A stretch of 22,705 nt of DNA from Paramacrobiotus richtersi (Eukaryota > Tardigrada > Eutardigrada > Parachela > Macrobiotidae). Under the pieces are notes generated by a model. It ran no database searches. It had not been told where the DNA came from and worked only from the letters and a program-made list of their open reading frames with translations. The stretch is taken from NCBI GenBank assembly GCA_034698045.1, contig JAQGAU010000913.1, forward strand, positions 1 through 22,705, written 5' to 3'. Shown piece by piece: positions 20,918-22,705 of this stretch. The stretch's first letter is position 1, and each line of letters starts with the position of its first letter. The translations under genes were made by a program, and so were the position numbers.

Positions 20918-21142
20918 CTGATGGAGCGACGCATCGGACGTGTTAAAAATGAGGTTTTTGACGAACAACGTCGAACCCCTTGCAATATCATCACCGGTTT
21001 CTGCAGGTGCAACGTCCGTTTCGGCAGGTTGCTCCTTCGATGTATCGTCCTTTTCAGTGTTATTTGCCGCCGAAGCCGTCGCCGGTTGAGCAGCCAACGC
21101 ATTGGCCGATGCCCAGTCCAAAAACAACGGCAAACTACCAAA
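20918..21142 (-). CDS. RBM19/MRD1-like RRM4 end, linker and RRM5 start (one exon)
   Basis: Exon with a CCTTGCAG acceptor and CAG|GTAAGTGG donor, phase 0 at both ends, 75 codons. It begins FGSLPLFLDWA, the last strand of RBM19 RRM4, followed by an Ala/Thr/Glu-rich linker of about 45 residues and then GSTLFVKNLIFNTSDASLHQ, the first strand and helix start of RRM5. The remainder of RRM5 was not found in the window. By coding order this exon should follow the one at 20596-20796, but on the - strand it precedes it. Confidence 0.75.
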
Positions 21143-21303
21143 CTGCAAGGCACACTGATGATCAGCATTTCGTTCAACTGCAATATCGCAAATGACTTTT
21201 GCTTGCTGTTAAAATAAGATTTGTTACACAGGCTTAATTAACCTGTAGCTTTATACGCAGACTTTACGCTGTAGGGAAAGAATATGCTCAAGTTCAAGAC
21301 ACT

Positions 21304-21717
21304 GCTCTACGATTTCAAGCTGATCCTAGTAGTCATTATTCGATCACACTTACACAGTTCAGACTCCCAGTTTCTAATAAAATCTTCTGACAGTCAGAAA
21401 AAAAACTGCACATTCAAGTCAAGAACACAACGAATTACGCAAAAATTACGTTAGCTACAATCAGGAAATTATCACAATTCATCCCGTTAAACGTTATTCT
21501 AAATAAATGATACGGACACGAACTTCCAGCAATTCATGTTACGCATGTAAGAAACAAGGTGCAGCGAATGATTAACAAAAACCAACGATGTCGGAAATTC
21601 CAACAGTCATCACCTGTTACAAACATACCGTACAAGACCCAGGCAAAACAAGGAACTGCAAAAAACTGCGCAGTCGAACGTCTGTCGCTCTTGTAGAAGG
21701 GCAAACTGCACTAATGT

Positions 21718-21756
<39 letters not shown>

Positions 21757-21775
21757 TAGCGTAGCGGCTGGCGTA
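21304..21775. repeat. Segmental duplication, copy B (diverged)
   Basis: Partner of 19681-20298 in the same orientation. It ends with the 21-base motif at 21755-21775, directly after the AT microsatellite, which copy A lacks. A further match (AATTAACCAA followed by GCCG) near 21894 and 20432 suggests the duplication extends beyond the motif. Confidence 0.55.
21721..21754. repeat. AT dinucleotide microsatellite, 17 units
   Basis: Seventeen uninterrupted AT repeats. Length in the assembly may be unreliable, as such tracts are prone to slippage. Confidence 0.97.
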
Positions 21776-22581
21776 ACCGAATTCCCCGCATTCTTTCAAC
21801 TGGTTTTCAATTTTTTCAGGCAATTTATGATTACATATGTGTACTTGAAACGCCCTTTTTCCGGTGCAACTGATCAATATTTATCCACTAACAACAATTA
21901 ACCAAACAGCCGGGTTACAAACAATCTGAACAGCATTTAACGGGCATCGGTTTTTCTTGTTGTTCTTTGGTCTGGAACCGGGATGACCTGTGCGACGATG
22001 GCGTTTCATCTGATCGTAGCTGCGACACCGTTTTCGTCAGCTGATCCACCGGCAGTGTCGTCGCGGCCACCAGTCCTGCGAGAAAACAGACTCACAGTTA
22101 TAGCCATGCCGTGGTATCATATATCATACCACGGCCATGCATAAATAAGAATGTCACCATCCATTTCTGGCGATTCTCTTTCATAACAATTCCACAGTCC
22201 ATTCACAGAAACTATTAACCAAGCTTCAGACGCTGTCATTTTTGCTATCAACCAAACATCAATACAATTCTGCAGATATTAGCTCGTTAAATAATTGAAA
22301 AAAATGAACTAGTTTATAATAAACCCACAAGTAGTAACGAACATTATGGCGCAAAAAAGGGTTTTCTATATTATAACTTTAAGTTCCAACCTACGATAGA
22401 CATGCCCCATTCAATGGTCAACACCGAGATAACACGCAATGATCCAGGAGCCTACGATCCAGATACACTACGAAATGCCACAGAAGATGACAGAACAGGC
22501 TAATAGTTACAACAAGGTGTTAAAACAAACTATAAACAAGCAAACAAACAAAAATGCGAACGAATTTTACACTCATAACTT
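21776..22581. other. Mostly non-coding; one possible - strand exon
   Basis: About 800 bases. A - strand segment around 22077-21907, after a TTTTCTCGCAG acceptor, is open for some 55 codons (starting LVAATTLPVDQLTKTVSQLR) and ends in TAA. It sits where the duplication would predict another RRM4 exon, but it does not resemble one. No family recognised; confidence in it as an exon is about 0.25. Confidence 0.4.
22108..22135. repeat. Perfect 10-base inverted repeat with 8-base loop
   Basis: GCCGTGGTAT and ATACCACGGC separated by CATATATC; the flanking CAT/ATG bases extend the pairing with a one-base bulge. A hairpin in RNA or cruciform in DNA is possible. It lies just upstream (- strand) of the CTCGCAG acceptor near 22078. 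Confidence 0.9.
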
Positions 22582-22704
22582 TTACGCTGTAAGCTGTCTG
22601 TTCCACGGAACAGCGCTCCAGTCGATCATCTCCAGTGCGTTGCGGAAATGTCCGGTGGAGTTGTAAGCCTCAACGGGCAATACAAGCTGATTCCATAGCG
22701 AGAT
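22582..22704 (-). CDS. Terminal exon of an unidentified gene (partial, off right edge)
   Basis: - strand frame entering at the window edge and ending at TAA 22582-22584, 40 codons. The peptide (LWNQLVLPVEAYNSTGHFRN, then A-L-E-M-I-D-W-S-A-V-P-W) has a protein-like composition rich in Trp, Pro and Asn, and is open where the other frames close. No family recognised. Whether the exon begins inside or outside the window cannot be seen. Confidence 0.4.
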   Translation of the reverse strand: MSLWNQLVLPVEAYNSTGHFRNALEMIDWSAVPWNRQLTA

Positions 22705-22705
22705 A

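Noticed and set aside
1-22705. Bacterial-type systems such as CRISPR arrays, operons or phage genes
   Set aside because: The genes have spliceosomal introns and animal protein families; no regularly spaced repeats or ribosome-binding sites are present.

Overview
The window is nuclear DNA of a multicellular animal. Genes are split into many short exons by GT-AG introns of roughly 40 to 330 bases, both strands are used, and the proteins (CYP3-type P450s, an Arf-type GTPase, an RBM19-like RNA-binding protein, an F-box protein) are metazoan. Compact introns and the style of the F-box family suggest a small-genome ecdysozoan, possibly a tardigrade. That placement is inference from pattern memory; no marker gene proves it. 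Exon coordinates were derived by hand from splice sites, reading phase and comparison between paralogues. Layout: (1) 1-9172 is a tandem array of CYP3-clan cytochrome P450 genes on the + strand: the last two exons of one copy (63-394) and two complete 12-exon copies (3679-6068 and 6724-9172), each coding for 529 aa with the same intron phases. A divergent Arf-like GTPase gene (1280-2384, - strand) sits between the first and second copies. (2) 9601 to about 10718 holds exons of a - strand multi-exon gene whose C-terminus resembles insect-type gustatory receptors (weak call). (3) 11761-13897 is a patch of dead retroelements: the C-terminal end of a non-LTR reverse-transcriptase protein with an in-frame stop, and a deleted LTR-type element made of two identical-looking 122-bp direct repeats around a Ty3/gypsy-like Pol linker. 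(4) 14607-16759 (- strand) is a three-exon gene that appears to join two FMR1-type Agenet/Tudor domains to an F-box, a combination I do not recognise; it is the best candidate for something undescribed. (5) 17700-18660 holds two weak gene fragments in opposite orientation. (6) 19680-21775 is a diverged segmental duplication around two RBM19-like exons that lie in the reverse of their coding order. (7) The right edge (22582-22704) carries the terminal exon of an unidentified - strand gene. The P450 genes form a probable detoxification or steroid/lipid-oxidation cluster; the other genes have no evident functional link to them.
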